Positions 16,804 through 24,592 of a stretch of DNA of 24,592 bases are shown in pieces; position 1 is the stretch's first letter; each line of letters begins with the position of its first letter. The DNA comes from Stramenopiles sp. TOSAG23-2. Its lineage: Eukaryota; Sar. The notes under the pieces are model-generated. The model had not been told where the DNA came from. It ran no database searches and saw only the letters and a program-made list of their open reading frames with translations. The stretch is taken from positions 1 through 24,592 of the forward strand of contig LT649462.1 of NCBI GenBank assembly GCA_900128395.1, read 5' to 3'. A program made the translations under genes and the position numbers.

Positions 16804-18201
16804 TCAAAATCGACTCTTAAATAACATTATTTTTTCTTTACAATTTGAATCCATTTTATTTTTACCACTTCCTAATACATTACAATATTTTTCTATGACA
16901 TTTATATAGCTTTTCATCTGTAAAATATATTTCGCGACATTACCATCTGATAACGTTTTTAAATGCAAATTGCTTTCATTAATTAAATTTAAATGATATT
17001 CAACACGTGGTAATAAACATTTATTTAATATATTAGCTAATGCTTTACTATCGAAACTAAATTCTGAAAACCATGAACGGTTTTCTACTTGATACATACT
17101 AGCAGTAGTCGTAGCAGCATCATCAAACGAAAACAACATTGGATCAAATTCCAACATATCTCTTTTAATTAATGGTATACAAAAATCTACCATGCTAATT
17201 TCAGCATATGTTTGCGTATATTCAAATGGGTATTGTTTTTTCCATTCATTGAAAAATGTTTTAATATTTTTTATGTTATCAAATGGTTTGATAAATAACA
17301 TATCAATTGTACAAGCTGCTTGCAATAAAAAGTTTTTACGACTAGAATATAATTTTGCAGGTGGTGGAAGTGGCAATAAAGTTGATGCTGATCCATTCGC
17401 CATAGAAGATACATCATTGTTGATAACATTATTATTATTATTATTGTTGATGATACTAGTATGAAATTGATCTTTCCATATACCATCTTGTACAAGATAC
17501 ATTTGTTCAATTTTATCAACAATATCTTTATAACTTTGCACTGCATTTAATATCATTGTTTTACAATTTATGAAGAAATTATTTTTTTTACTTAACGTAT
17601 TATCTAAATCTTTCGAACTTTCTATATCTTGCATTAAATTTTCCTCTTCTTTTTCAATTTCGACTAATTTTCTTTGTGTTTTTAAGTATTTTTCTTTTCG
17701 ATATTCAATACTATTTATTAAAATTTTCAAACTTTCTTCTAATGAAATTGGTATAAATTCTTTATCGTTGCTAAATAATTCTTCATTTTCCGCCTTTTCT
17801 TTTTCTACTTGTTTCTTATTTAATTCAATTAATTTTTTCTCTTTTTTCTTTCTCTTCTTTGGTTTCTTATTATTAACATTATTATTATTATTATTATTAC
17901 CTTCTGGTTTGATTTTATTATTATTATTTTGACGTTGTTGTTGATTTAATTTAGAAGTTATTGTGCGGTTTGATGATGCAAATAATCCTTTTTTCTTTGC
18001 TGTAGATTGCTTTCTTCTTTTACTTTGCAATTTTTTAAAAATCAAGTCGTCATCATCATCCTCTTCTTCTTTATCTTGATCAACAATATTCTCTACAATT
18101 TTATCATTATTTGTTATTACATTATTATTATTATCAATAACATTATTATTATTTCTAATTATTATATTTTTATTCTTTCTTTTCCTTTTCCTAAATGCCA
18201 T
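16804..18201 (-). CDS. GCFC-domain nuclear protein (PAXBP1/GCFC2/ILP1 family), short form
   Basis: The N-terminus is basic (RKRKRKNK) with Asn tracts, an acidic patch at ~45-52 and Lys/Arg nuclear-localisation-type clusters at ~56-72 and ~110-128. A coiled coil follows at ~150-245, then a GCFC-like domain from ~300. KTFFNEWKKQYPFEYTQTY, then FCIPLIKRDMLEFDPML and a WF plus LLPRVEYHLN segment, match the family's WRxxxPxxYxxAYxxLCxPxLxxPLxRxxLxxWxPL...WF...IPK pattern. Family members act in spliceosome disassembly or as nuclear transcription-linked factors; the nuclear role here is inferred from the family. At 465 residues it is much shorter than the usual ~700-900. It stops soon after the middle of the GCFC domain, so the usual C-terminal ~200 residues are not seen. 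The start at 18201 is immediately preceded by a TA tract. The stop is TGA. Confidence 0.75.
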   Translation of the reverse strand: MAFRKRKRKNKNIIIRNNNNVIDNNNNVITNNDKIVENIVDQDKEEEDDDDDLIFKKLQSKRRKQSTAKKKGLFASSNRTITSKLNQQQRQNNNNKIKPEGNNNNNNNVNNKKPKKRKKKEKKLIELNKKQVEKEKAENEELFSNDKEFIPISLEESLKILINSIEYRKEKYLKTQRKLVEIEKEEENLMQDIESSKDLDNTLSKKNNFFINCKTMILNAVQSYKDIVDKIEQMYLVQDGIWKDQFHTSIINNNNNNNVINNDVSSMANGSASTLLPLPPPAKLYSSRKNFLLQAACTIDMLFIKPFDNIKNIKTFFNEWKKQYPFEYTQTYAEISMVDFCIPLIKRDMLEFDPMLFSFDDAATTTASMYQVENRSWFSEFSFDSKALANILNKCLLPRVEYHLNLINESNLHLKTLSDGNVAKYILQMKSYINVIEKYCNVLGSGKNKMDSNCKEKIMLFKSRF

Positions 18202-18802
18202 TGTGTTTTATATATATATGTATATATCTACGAATATAATTTGTGTATCAAAGGAAATAAGAGTAGAGAAAAGCAGGAACAGAAAGAAGAAATAAAGATA
18301 TAGGTTATATCTATATAAGATATATATGTATGTATGCTTACAAAACAACAACAACATCTTATTAATAACAAATAACAAAACAATTCAACCATTCTAACTT
18401 CATACCTGTAATGTACATTTAACATTTATTTCCGGTTTATAAATTTTTTGATCCTTAAAAAAAACTCTGAGGCACACAGATATTTTTAAGGTATTAATAT
18501 TTTAATAACAGATTATAGTACGAATAATTCAATATTAAATTAAAATCTGATACTGATGGGATACATTCGTCTGTGATGAATTATTATTTCGAAATTTAAA
18601 ATTATATATATCGAAGTATCCAAAATGTATCATTATACTACCCCTCTGATTGGAAAGAAGAATATAATAACATAGATATATATTTTACGGCGACAATAAA
18701 TATTATTTAACAGATTTATATAACCTATATAAATCTTACAAATACACATTATAATCAATATTGTACAAGAAAGAAACACACACACACACAAATATTATAT
18801 AC
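18202..18802. promoter_or_regulatory. divergent intergenic region between the GCFC gene and the next + gene
   Basis: No gene seen in this ~600-bp AT-rich stretch. It carries a TA tract (18209-18228) against the GCFC start. On the minus strand, TTACAG/GTATGA near 18405 could be the donor of a 5'-leader intron, with a TCGTAG acceptor near 18228. An (AC)n run at ~18775-18790 lies just before the + gene. Confidence 0.4.
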
Positions 18803-19321
18803 ATGTCAAATAATCAACAAGAAGAAAATGAAGAAATAAAAAAACGTCGTCCATCACCTTTACGAATAGAAATATTAAAAGAGGACTCACGTAATAATAA
18901 TAACACAGTGAAAGAACCATCAACACCTTTGTCCTCCGAGCACTTTGAATATAGCACATATCGTACACGATATAATTGGTTTGTAAATAAAGAATCATCG
19001 AATTATACACCATCATCTCCAGAACCAAATACAAAAGTTTTTAAAGATAATAAAGATAATTGTATGATAGCAACAAATTATACAAAATACTTAATTAAAC
19101 CACGTTCATCGAAATCAAAATTTAATTTGACACAAATGAAAAATGAAACAAATTACAGGACAACATATCGTAGAAAATTGGATACAACATGGTATACAAC
19201 TGTACATGTATGGTCAAACAACGCACGTTCTCCTTCATTATCACCAATACGCAAAGTGAAAACAATTAAAGGTCTTCAATTAACAAATATAAGTCCTAGA
19301 CGATTTTCTTTAGGTCGGTAA
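18803..19321 (+). CDS. unrecognised basic 172-residue protein with SP sites and paired Tyr/Trp motifs
   Basis: The frame is open from 18761, but the first codons there come from an (AC)n microsatellite. The ATG at 18803 (MSNNQQEENEEIKKRR) is the more credible start. The protein is Arg/Lys/Ser/Asn/Thr-rich and probably largely disordered, with SP/TP sites (RRPSPLR, TPSSPEP, SPSLSPIRK, SPRR) that look like proline-directed kinase targets. Two aromatic segments resemble each other: YSTYRTRYNWFV and YRTTYRRKLDTTWYTTV. The family is not recognised. It ends at TAA after FSLGR. It is convergent with the NIT1-type gene ~295 bp downstream. Confidence 0.65.
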   Translation: MSNNQQEENEEIKKRRPSPLRIEILKEDSRNNNNTVKEPSTPLSSEHFEYSTYRTRYNWFVNKESSNYTPSSPEPNTKVFKDNKDNCMIATNYTKYLIKPRSSKSKFNLTQMKNETNYRTTYRRKLDTTWYTTVHVWSNNARSPSLSPIRKVKTIKGLQLTNISPRRFSLGR

Positions 19322-19615
19322 AAGATATGTATATAGATATCAAATATTTTAATAATGACATGTACTAACGCCCAGAAGAAAAAAAAGAGCCCTTGTTGTG
19401 TGTATTATATGTGCGGGGTGTATTCCACAAGAAGATGTTAAAAATAAATCTCTAGTGTATCTATAATATCTATTTTTTATGGACACATGTTATTATAATT
19501 ATATTTTATGTACACACGTAAAAGTAATTGTCCCCTAAAACATTTTGTTGGTACAAAGTTCGAGTGCAGCTACACACGTTCATTTTATTATACAGTAGTT
19601 TACAACGATGAATCA

Positions 19616-20506
19616 CTACTTTTTTAACTCAGGGACTTTAAATTTTTTATGTTTCGACAATGGCATTTTAGATCGAATAGAACTTAAATAATCTAAATCC
19701 AATTCTGCAAATGCAAAAGTTCCACCATTCATATTATCATGATTTGTTCCTGGGCATTGTGATATAATTTCACCCCATGGATCAATAATTATTGCATGCC
19801 CGTAACTTGTACGTCCTGGATTTTCATTATGTTGTCCCACTTGAGCAGCGGCAATGACAAAACTTTGGGTCTCAATTGCTCTACAACGTAGTATAATTTC
19901 CCAATGTGCCATACCCGTTTTTACAGTAAATGCGGACGGCATAAGTAAGATTTCTGCACCTGCTGCAACTAAATTTTGATATAACGATGGGAAACGCATA
20001 TCGTAACATGTTGATACTCCTAAATTTACACCGTCAATACATGTTGTATCTACTACGATCTCTTGACCAGCTGTTGTAAAGCTTGATTCCATTAAATTGC
20101 CAGCTGGATAGTCAAATAAATGCATCTTCCGGTAAATTGATGAAACTTTACCACTTGGAGTAATAATTAAATGTGTATTGTATACTTTACCTGGTTCAAT
20201 TTTTGATATTTCCGGGAATCCACCTAACGATAATCCAACTTTCAATTCGTTTGCCAGATTACAATATTTTTCTATTGATGGAAATGTATTTTTCGCTTCG
20301 TTAAACTCTTCCGCAACATCAATTGATTTTTTTTTCGCATCCCCAATAAAATGAAAACATTCAGGTAGACAAATTAACTTTGATCCAAGTTTTGCTGCTT
20401 CTTTAATTAAACTAGAACAAATTTCAAAATTGCGCTTTCTATCAGTTGTTGCAGTGAATTGTACACATGCAACTTTTAATTTTCCTCTTGCAACAATACT
20501 TGCCAT
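19616..20506 (-). CDS. NIT1: NIT1-type carbon-nitrogen hydrolase (deaminated glutathione amidase)
   Basis: The 296-residue protein is a full-length nitrilase-superfamily enzyme. The catalytic triad is visible: Glu49 in LICLPECF, Lys127 in YRKMHLFD and Cys167 in GVSTCYDMRFP. CYDMRFP, HWEIILRCRAIETQSFVIAA, the SYGHAIIIDPWGEI block and the spacing match the NIT1/Nit branch rather than NIT2 (omega-amidase) or true nitrilases. NIT1 hydrolyses deaminated glutathione, a side product of transaminases, and so acts as a metabolite-repair enzyme in the cytosol and mitochondria. A short leader, MASIVARGK, precedes the domain; it is too short to call a mitochondrial presequence with confidence. The gene ends TAG TGA, a tandem stop. 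It is divergent from TEL2. Confidence 0.92.
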   Translation of the reverse strand: MASIVARGKLKVACVQFTATTDRKRNFEICSSLIKEAAKLGSKLICLPECFHFIGDAKKKSIDVAEEFNEAKNTFPSIEKYCNLANELKVGLSLGGFPEISKIEPGKVYNTHLIITPSGKVSSIYRKMHLFDYPAGNLMESSFTTAGQEIVVDTTCIDGVNLGVSTCYDMRFPSLYQNLVAAGAEILLMPSAFTVKTGMAHWEIILRCRAIETQSFVIAAAQVGQHNENPGRTSYGHAIIIDPWGEIISQCPGTNHDNMNGGTFAFAELDLDYLSSIRSKMPLSKHKKFKVPELKK

Positions 20507-20821
20507 AATTTATTCCTGCATATTATATTCTTATGACGTTTGCTGCATTACTATGATTTTCTATTTGGTTATAATACCATGATGATGGGTAATACAAAGT
20601 AAAAGAAGAAGAGAGAAGAAGAGACCATCATTCATACTATACTGGAATATAATAAATAACTCAGAATTTACTAATACAAAAACTCATAAAATGCAGAATA
20701 ATATCAAATAGACTAATAGAAAAGAGATACCACCAGATAAATATACAACATATATCTTCTGTGTGTATTTGTGTGTGTAATAATAGAAACAAGGTATATA
20801 TATATATATATTTATAGAAAC
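20507..20821. promoter_or_regulatory. divergent promoter region between NIT1-type gene and TEL2
   Basis: No gene seen. It includes an AG-rich patch (~20600-20625) and a TA tract at 20795-20811, ten bases before the TEL2 start codon. Confidence 0.45.
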
Positions 20822-23617
20822 ATGAGTAGATCCTCTTCTTTCAATAAACGTACAGAATGTATAAAACAATTGAAAAATATTATTGATAATATCATTGTAA
20901 ATCAGAAGAGTGGAAAAAATAACATTAGTAGTAATAATAATAATAATAATAATAATACGATACATAATATTGAACCTGTAAAAAAGGCTATAACATCATT
21001 GTTACAAGTCGCTTCAGAATTGACATTCAATGAAATTGGTGACTTTAAAGAATATATATCACTTTTAGAAATACTTTTAGGACCCATTTTGCATGAATAT
21101 TATGCATTTTTCAATGAAGATTTTAAGCGAAATATTTTTGATTCATTTTTTTTACCAATACACGATAACGGTAATGATGGAATCGCTTCCATAACATTGT
21201 GTTTCATGGGATATGCAAATAATTTCAAATCTTGTATTGAAACAAATATCAGTAACAACAGTGATGAGATAGATAAAACATACATTGCAACAGAATTATC
21301 ACGATTATTTCAAAAAAGTTTTTACAATAATAATAGTAACACAGATAACAAATTACATGTTTTATTTCAATCAATTTTAAAAATTAATGATCAAATTTTT
21401 CTAAAGCAATTTTTAAATAATATCATGTCAATGCCGGATAGAGTATGTACGTTATTAGTAAAAAGTAAGAAGACGCCGTATATTTTTTTTCCAAAGAATT
21501 ATTTTGATTGGGTGATCGATTCATTTCTATCGTTTTTATTTGTAACGAACATACCAGATATTGATTGGAAAAATACAATATCCAATATGTTTACGAAATT
21601 TATAACAAATGGGTATACGACTAAAATAGTTCAATGTTTAATGAAACAATGTTTACAAAATCATGAATTATTTATTAACAGCAGTACAAAAGATACATTA
21701 TTGATGACAAAAAGAAAACAGTTCCTATCCAAATTTAGTCAATTGATATCTTGTATGGAATTAAAAATATTGTATAAATTTTTGAAAGAATTGCTTGTAC
21801 TAACATATGACGACGATGAAATACATAATAGTAATATCAATAATAATAGTACCAGCGAAAATAACAGTATGATGATGAAGAAGAAGAAGAAAAAGGTACA
21901 ATTGTATGAATACATTTATTATCAAGTAATAAAACCAATTTTAATGAATAATAATGATATCTTATATATGTTTCAGAAACAAATCTTATTGAATCAAGTC
22001 ATTGGTAAAGATGGCTCGAAATTTTGTATTAAATTATTATGTATTCCATGCGATAAAGAAAAGAGTCAGAACAAAAAACGTTCAATTCATACAATGACTA
22101 CATTTCATGTACTTGTGAAATTATGGTCGGATTCTTCCTTCATTTATAATAGTGATTATCAACAACATTTGCACATTACAAAACTGTTGATGTATATATT
22201 GGAATGGATTACAGGGAAAGATTTAGAAGAGTATTCAACATTACAATTATTGCTTAGCGGGGTTCAGGATCATATGGAAGCTGAACTTCCGAAAAAATCT
22301 AAATTAGGAATGCTAGTTGCACGAAAATTTTCAAAAATATTAAGTATGATGGATTCACTCGATTTTAAAGAAAGCTTAACAACGGAGGATACAAGCATAG
22401 ATAGTGATATTGAACAAGATATTGAGATTCCATCGGAAGCGTTTGACAATATAAACAGTGCATTTCGTAACAATAGTAAGTTTCAAACATCAGAAAAATC
22501 GCTGCAAGCACCACAACGGCAAGCTGATATAGAATCAGATAGCGATGATGAAAGTGAGGATTCTTCCTCTGATGAAGATGATGGATTAATTCCATATGAT
22601 ATATCAAACGAAACGGAAACTTTAATGTCAGCGAAAAATGAAATTATAAAAACACCATTGTACATAGTCGATTGCATTAAAGGATTGACAGCAAAGGATG
22701 ATTTCAATTTATATAACATATCATTAGAACATTTAGAAAAGGTTATCAAGCGCAAAGACCGTGGGTTAAAATTTTATGGAATTCAATTATGCAATCTTTT
22801 ATTACGAATGGATAATAAATACAATTTAGAGACGTTTGATGAAATTAGAAGCAATGCATTAATCAGTTTATTAGTATCTATACCAGAAATTGTTGTAGAA
22901 TACTTGACACAAGAATTTTTTCGTGTAGATTATGGTTTGACACATCGACACTTGATGTTAAACACATTATTAGAAGGTGCCAAACAATTATCCAACATAC
23001 AAGAAACAAAAGGGTTAAAACAAACAGGATTAAATGGTAATAATGCTGATGACGCATTTATAACAGAGAAAAAATTATTTGATGGAACATTAGTTAAAAC
23101 ATATAAATCAACGAAACCAACTATTGGTAAAGTAGTAAAACGATTTAAAACTACAAGTGCAGAACAACTCGATAAACTTCGAGGCAAGACGAATTTATTC
23201 AATAATTATGCTGGGTATTTTTTCTTTCCATTAGCATCTAGATACGATTATAAAGTTCGTACGCTTGATTTACTTGGTCGCGATTCGAGATTACTTGGAT
23301 CACTTTTATTTGTCCTAGGAACATTTGTTGAATTAGGTTGTAATTCTACAGTAGGTCCACAAATGGGTGCAACGATGTTGGAATTAGTAAATGCATTGAA
23401 GGAACATTCAAGCCATCAAATTCGAAGGTTTTTATTATATGCATTATCACGTGTAATGTTAAATATTAAATTACAATTATTGCAAACTTGGTTTGTTGGA
23501 TCGTTTGAAGATATTGGATCATGGTTGAAATATACAGCAGCAAAAGATAGTGATGATGAATGTAGAAAAAGAGCACTTGCGATAATAAAGTCAAATATAG
23601 TTCCATATACAAAGTGA
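20822..23617 (+). CDS. TELO2: TEL2/TELO2, PIKK maturation factor of the TTT complex
   Basis: From the ATG at 20822 the protein is 931 residues. The frame is open 17 codons further left, but those codons are microsatellite (IYIYIYR). The N-terminal ~540 residues are divergent alpha-helical sequence with Asn and Lys tracts, as in other TEL2 solenoids. An acidic linker (~568-597) contains the sequence DSDDE with Ser574. The conserved C-terminal TEL2 domain follows: LIPYDIS, YIVDCIKGLTAKDDFNLYN, VVEYLTQEFF, then NYAGYFFFPLASRYDY and the final helices. TEL2 works with TTI1 and TTI2, and through the R2TP co-chaperone, to stabilise ATM, ATR, TOR and DNA-PK-type kinases. No intron is needed. The stop is TGA. 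Confidence 0.9.
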   Translation: MSRSSSFNKRTECIKQLKNIIDNIIVNQKSGKNNISSNNNNNNNNTIHNIEPVKKAITSLLQVASELTFNEIGDFKEYISLLEILLGPILHEYYAFFNEDFKRNIFDSFFLPIHDNGNDGIASITLCFMGYANNFKSCIETNISNNSDEIDKTYIATELSRLFQKSFYNNNSNTDNKLHVLFQSILKINDQIFLKQFLNNIMSMPDRVCTLLVKSKKTPYIFFPKNYFDWVIDSFLSFLFVTNIPDIDWKNTISNMFTKFITNGYTTKIVQCLMKQCLQNHELFINSSTKDTLLMTKRKQFLSKFSQLISCMELKILYKFLKELLVLTYDDDEIHNSNINNNSTSENNSMMMKKKKKKVQLYEYIYYQVIKPILMNNNDILYMFQKQILLNQVIGKDGSKFCIKLLCIPCDKEKSQNKKRSIHTMTTFHVLVKLWSDSSFIYNSDYQQHLHITKLLMYILEWITGKDLEEYSTLQLLLSGVQDHMEAELPKKSKLGMLVARKFSKILSMMDSLDFKESLTTEDTSIDSDIEQDIEIPSEAFDNINSAFRNNSKFQTSEKSLQAPQRQADIESDSDDESEDSSSDEDDGLIPYDISNETETLMSAKNEIIKTPLYIVDCIKGLTAKDDFNLYNISLEHLEKVIKRKDRGLKFYGIQLCNLLLRMDNKYNLETFDEIRSNALISLLVSIPEIVVEYLTQEFFRVDYGLTHRHLMLNTLLEGAKQLSNIQETKGLKQTGLNGNNADDAFITEKKLFDGTLVKTYKSTKPTIGKVVKRFKTTSAEQLDKLRGKTNLFNNYAGYFFFPLASRYDYKVRTLDLLGRDSRLLGSLLFVLGTFVELGCNSTVGPQMGATMLELVNALKEHSSHQIRRFLLYALSRVMLNIKLQLLQTWFVGSFEDIGSWLKYTAAKDSDDECRKRALAIIKSNIVPYTK

Positions 23618-23985
23618 AATTATTATATAAATATTTAAATATTTATATAAAAACATATGATATGTACACATATTAAAAAGAAACTTTAAATAAAATTTTA
23701 AGATATTTGTCGTAAAATAATATAATATCAAAAAATATATTTTTATACGAAGTAATATTTCATACTTCGTATAGTAGCTTTATATATATATATAATATAT
23801 TACGTATTATTAATTTGACAAAAATTAATTTTTACGAGTATTTTTTTCATAGAGTTTATTTATAATTTATTTTATATAAAAAAATAAAAAATATTATTTT
23901 ATTATTTTCATATTGTAATGTGTTTTTCTTCTCTTCATATACAACATTCATTTTGCACAATTGCATAACACATATACAATACAAT
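23618..23985. terminator. convergent 3' region with an inverted repeat
   Basis: This is extremely AT-rich DNA between convergent TEL2 and LSm6. Arms of 11 bp (TATACGAAGTA at 23744-23754 and TACTTCGTATA at 23763-23773) form a perfect inverted repeat around an 8-base spacer, able to fold as a hairpin in RNA from either strand. Several AATAAA-like sequences flank it. It presumably serves both 3' ends. Confidence 0.5.
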
Positions 23986-24243
23986 CTATTTGGTACTAAT
24001 ATACAACACATTATTACCACGTATAAAACAATCTCCATACTTCTTTTTCAATTGCCCATTCACATACTCCTCCGTTTGCTCCATTGCAATATTCATAAAA
24101 CCATCTAAACAAGCTAATATTCCACGGTAAATAACACCATTATTTAATTTCACAACAACTGGGCGTCCAACTACTGTATTCAAAAAATCACGCGGGGTTC
24201 TTTTCACCACCGCTTTATTCGTATCCTCTACTATCGTCGCCAT
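23986..24243 (-). CDS. LSM6: LSm6, U6 snRNA-associated Sm-like protein
   Basis: The 85-residue protein carries Sm1 (GRPVVVKLNNGVIYRGIL plus LDGFMNIAMEQTEEY) and Sm2 (GDCFIRGNNVLYIS) and is nearly collinear with animal and fungal LSm6 from the TPRDFLN motif to the end. LSm6 forms the LSm2-8 ring on U6 snRNA in the nucleus and the LSm1-7 ring for mRNA decapping in the cytoplasm. The N-terminus has a ~10-residue leader before TPRDFL, slightly longer than usual. The gene ends YISTK and TAG, at the position where the family ends or has a short basic tail, which supports TAG being a genuine stop. Confidence 0.96.
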   Translation of the reverse strand: MATIVEDTNKAVVKRTPRDFLNTVVGRPVVVKLNNGVIYRGILACLDGFMNIAMEQTEEYVNGQLKKKYGDCFIRGNNVLYISTK

Positions 24244-24592
24244 TATAATCTTTTCCTTTTCTTAATCTTTTATTTGTGTATATATATATATATATGTGTA
24301 TGTATGTATTTGTGTATCTCTACAAATTATTATTATCTTACCGATTCTAGAGTGACCATTCATTGTTAGCGATACACACTTTACCAAACAATATTTCAAT
24401 TACTTACACCTGTTACAATGCAATACCATTACAACTCGCATATTTTCCTTCAAATTTCATCATTTTTAACATTTTCAACCTAAATTCTTATATTTCATTG
24501 TTATAATGATGGATTTTTCATTTCATTACATGAAAACAAAGGAAAAACATTGAAAATAGCTTTTTAAACTTAGGCTCCACTAGTATACCATT
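24244..24592. promoter_or_regulatory. upstream region of LSm6
   Basis: No gene recognised. A TA/TG tract occupies 24277-24302, about 35 bp before the LSm6 start. On the minus strand AATCG/GTAAGA near 24340 resembles a splice donor and could mark a 5'-leader intron of LSm6. The last ~170 bp are plain AT-rich DNA. Confidence 0.4.

Noticed and set aside
18761-18802. N-terminal extension of the basic orphan protein
   Set aside because: The codons come from an (AC)n run (HTHTN); the Met at 18803 is the better start.
19555-19580. TTCGAGT as a tRNA T-loop
   Set aside because: No paired T-stem, anticodon arm or acceptor stem could be built around it.
20771-20821. N-terminal extension of TEL2 by 17 codons
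   Set aside because: The extension is translated TA microsatellite (IYIYIYR); the Met at 20822 gives a normal start.
23744-23773. loxP-like recombination site
   Set aside because: The arms share the ACTTCGTATA core with loxP, but they are in the opposite order around the spacer, the arms are shorter, and no recombinase gene is present. AT-rich chance is enough.

Overview
This is a window of AT-rich nuclear DNA from a eukaryote, most likely a unicellular one. The signs are one clear GT-AG spliceosomal intron, Asn, Ser, Lys and Asp homopolymer tracts inside proteins, (TA)n and other microsatellites between genes, and a set of eukaryote-only genes (LSm6, TEL2, taxilin, a GCFC-domain protein, a TLC-domain membrane protein). 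The standard code fits: genes end in TAA, TAG and TGA, and LSm6 and the TLC gene end sensibly at TAG and TAA. The species cannot be fixed from the sequence. An amoebozoan, a stramenopile-like protist or an early-diverging fungus would all fit.

Left part (1-4.1 kb). The window opens inside a 35-bp tandem repeat. An unrecognised 540-residue protein (768-2390, +) overlaps by 13 bases the start of a taxilin-like coiled-coil gene (2378-3412, +). Three recent-looking tandem duplications of 117, 150 and 130 bp flank this pair. The last one has duplicated the 3' end of the next gene.

Middle left (3.97-11.2 kb, -). Two huge coiled-coil reading frames (689 and 1718 residues) lie head to tail in the same frame. 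They are separated by one TAA and nine sense codons, so they look like one ~2400-residue protein split by a stop, or a two-cistron unit.

Middle (11.2-16.1 kb). A spacer holding a GC-richer island separates the coiled-coil unit from a cysteine-rich LRR (AMN1/FBXL-like) gene with one 190-bp intron. A convergent TLC-domain ER membrane protein follows, then a doubtful 69-codon frame and a small secreted IPT/TIG-fold protein.

Right part (16.1-24.6 kb). This holds an 882-bp stretch with several short minus-strand open segments, a GCFC-domain nuclear protein that seems to lack the usual C-terminal half, an unrecognised basic 172-residue protein, a NIT1-type amidase, TEL2 and LSm6. The recognisable genes are mostly housekeeping: RNA splicing and decay (LSm6, GCFC), PIKK maturation (TEL2), metabolite repair (NIT1), and ER or vesicle functions (TLC, taxilin). 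Apart from the two tight same-strand pairs, genes are spaced by about 300-900 bp. I found no tRNA, rRNA, transposase or CRISPR array. The most interesting points are the two tight gene pairs, the cluster of tandem duplications, the orphan proteins and the possible decayed coding sequence near 16.2-16.7 kb.
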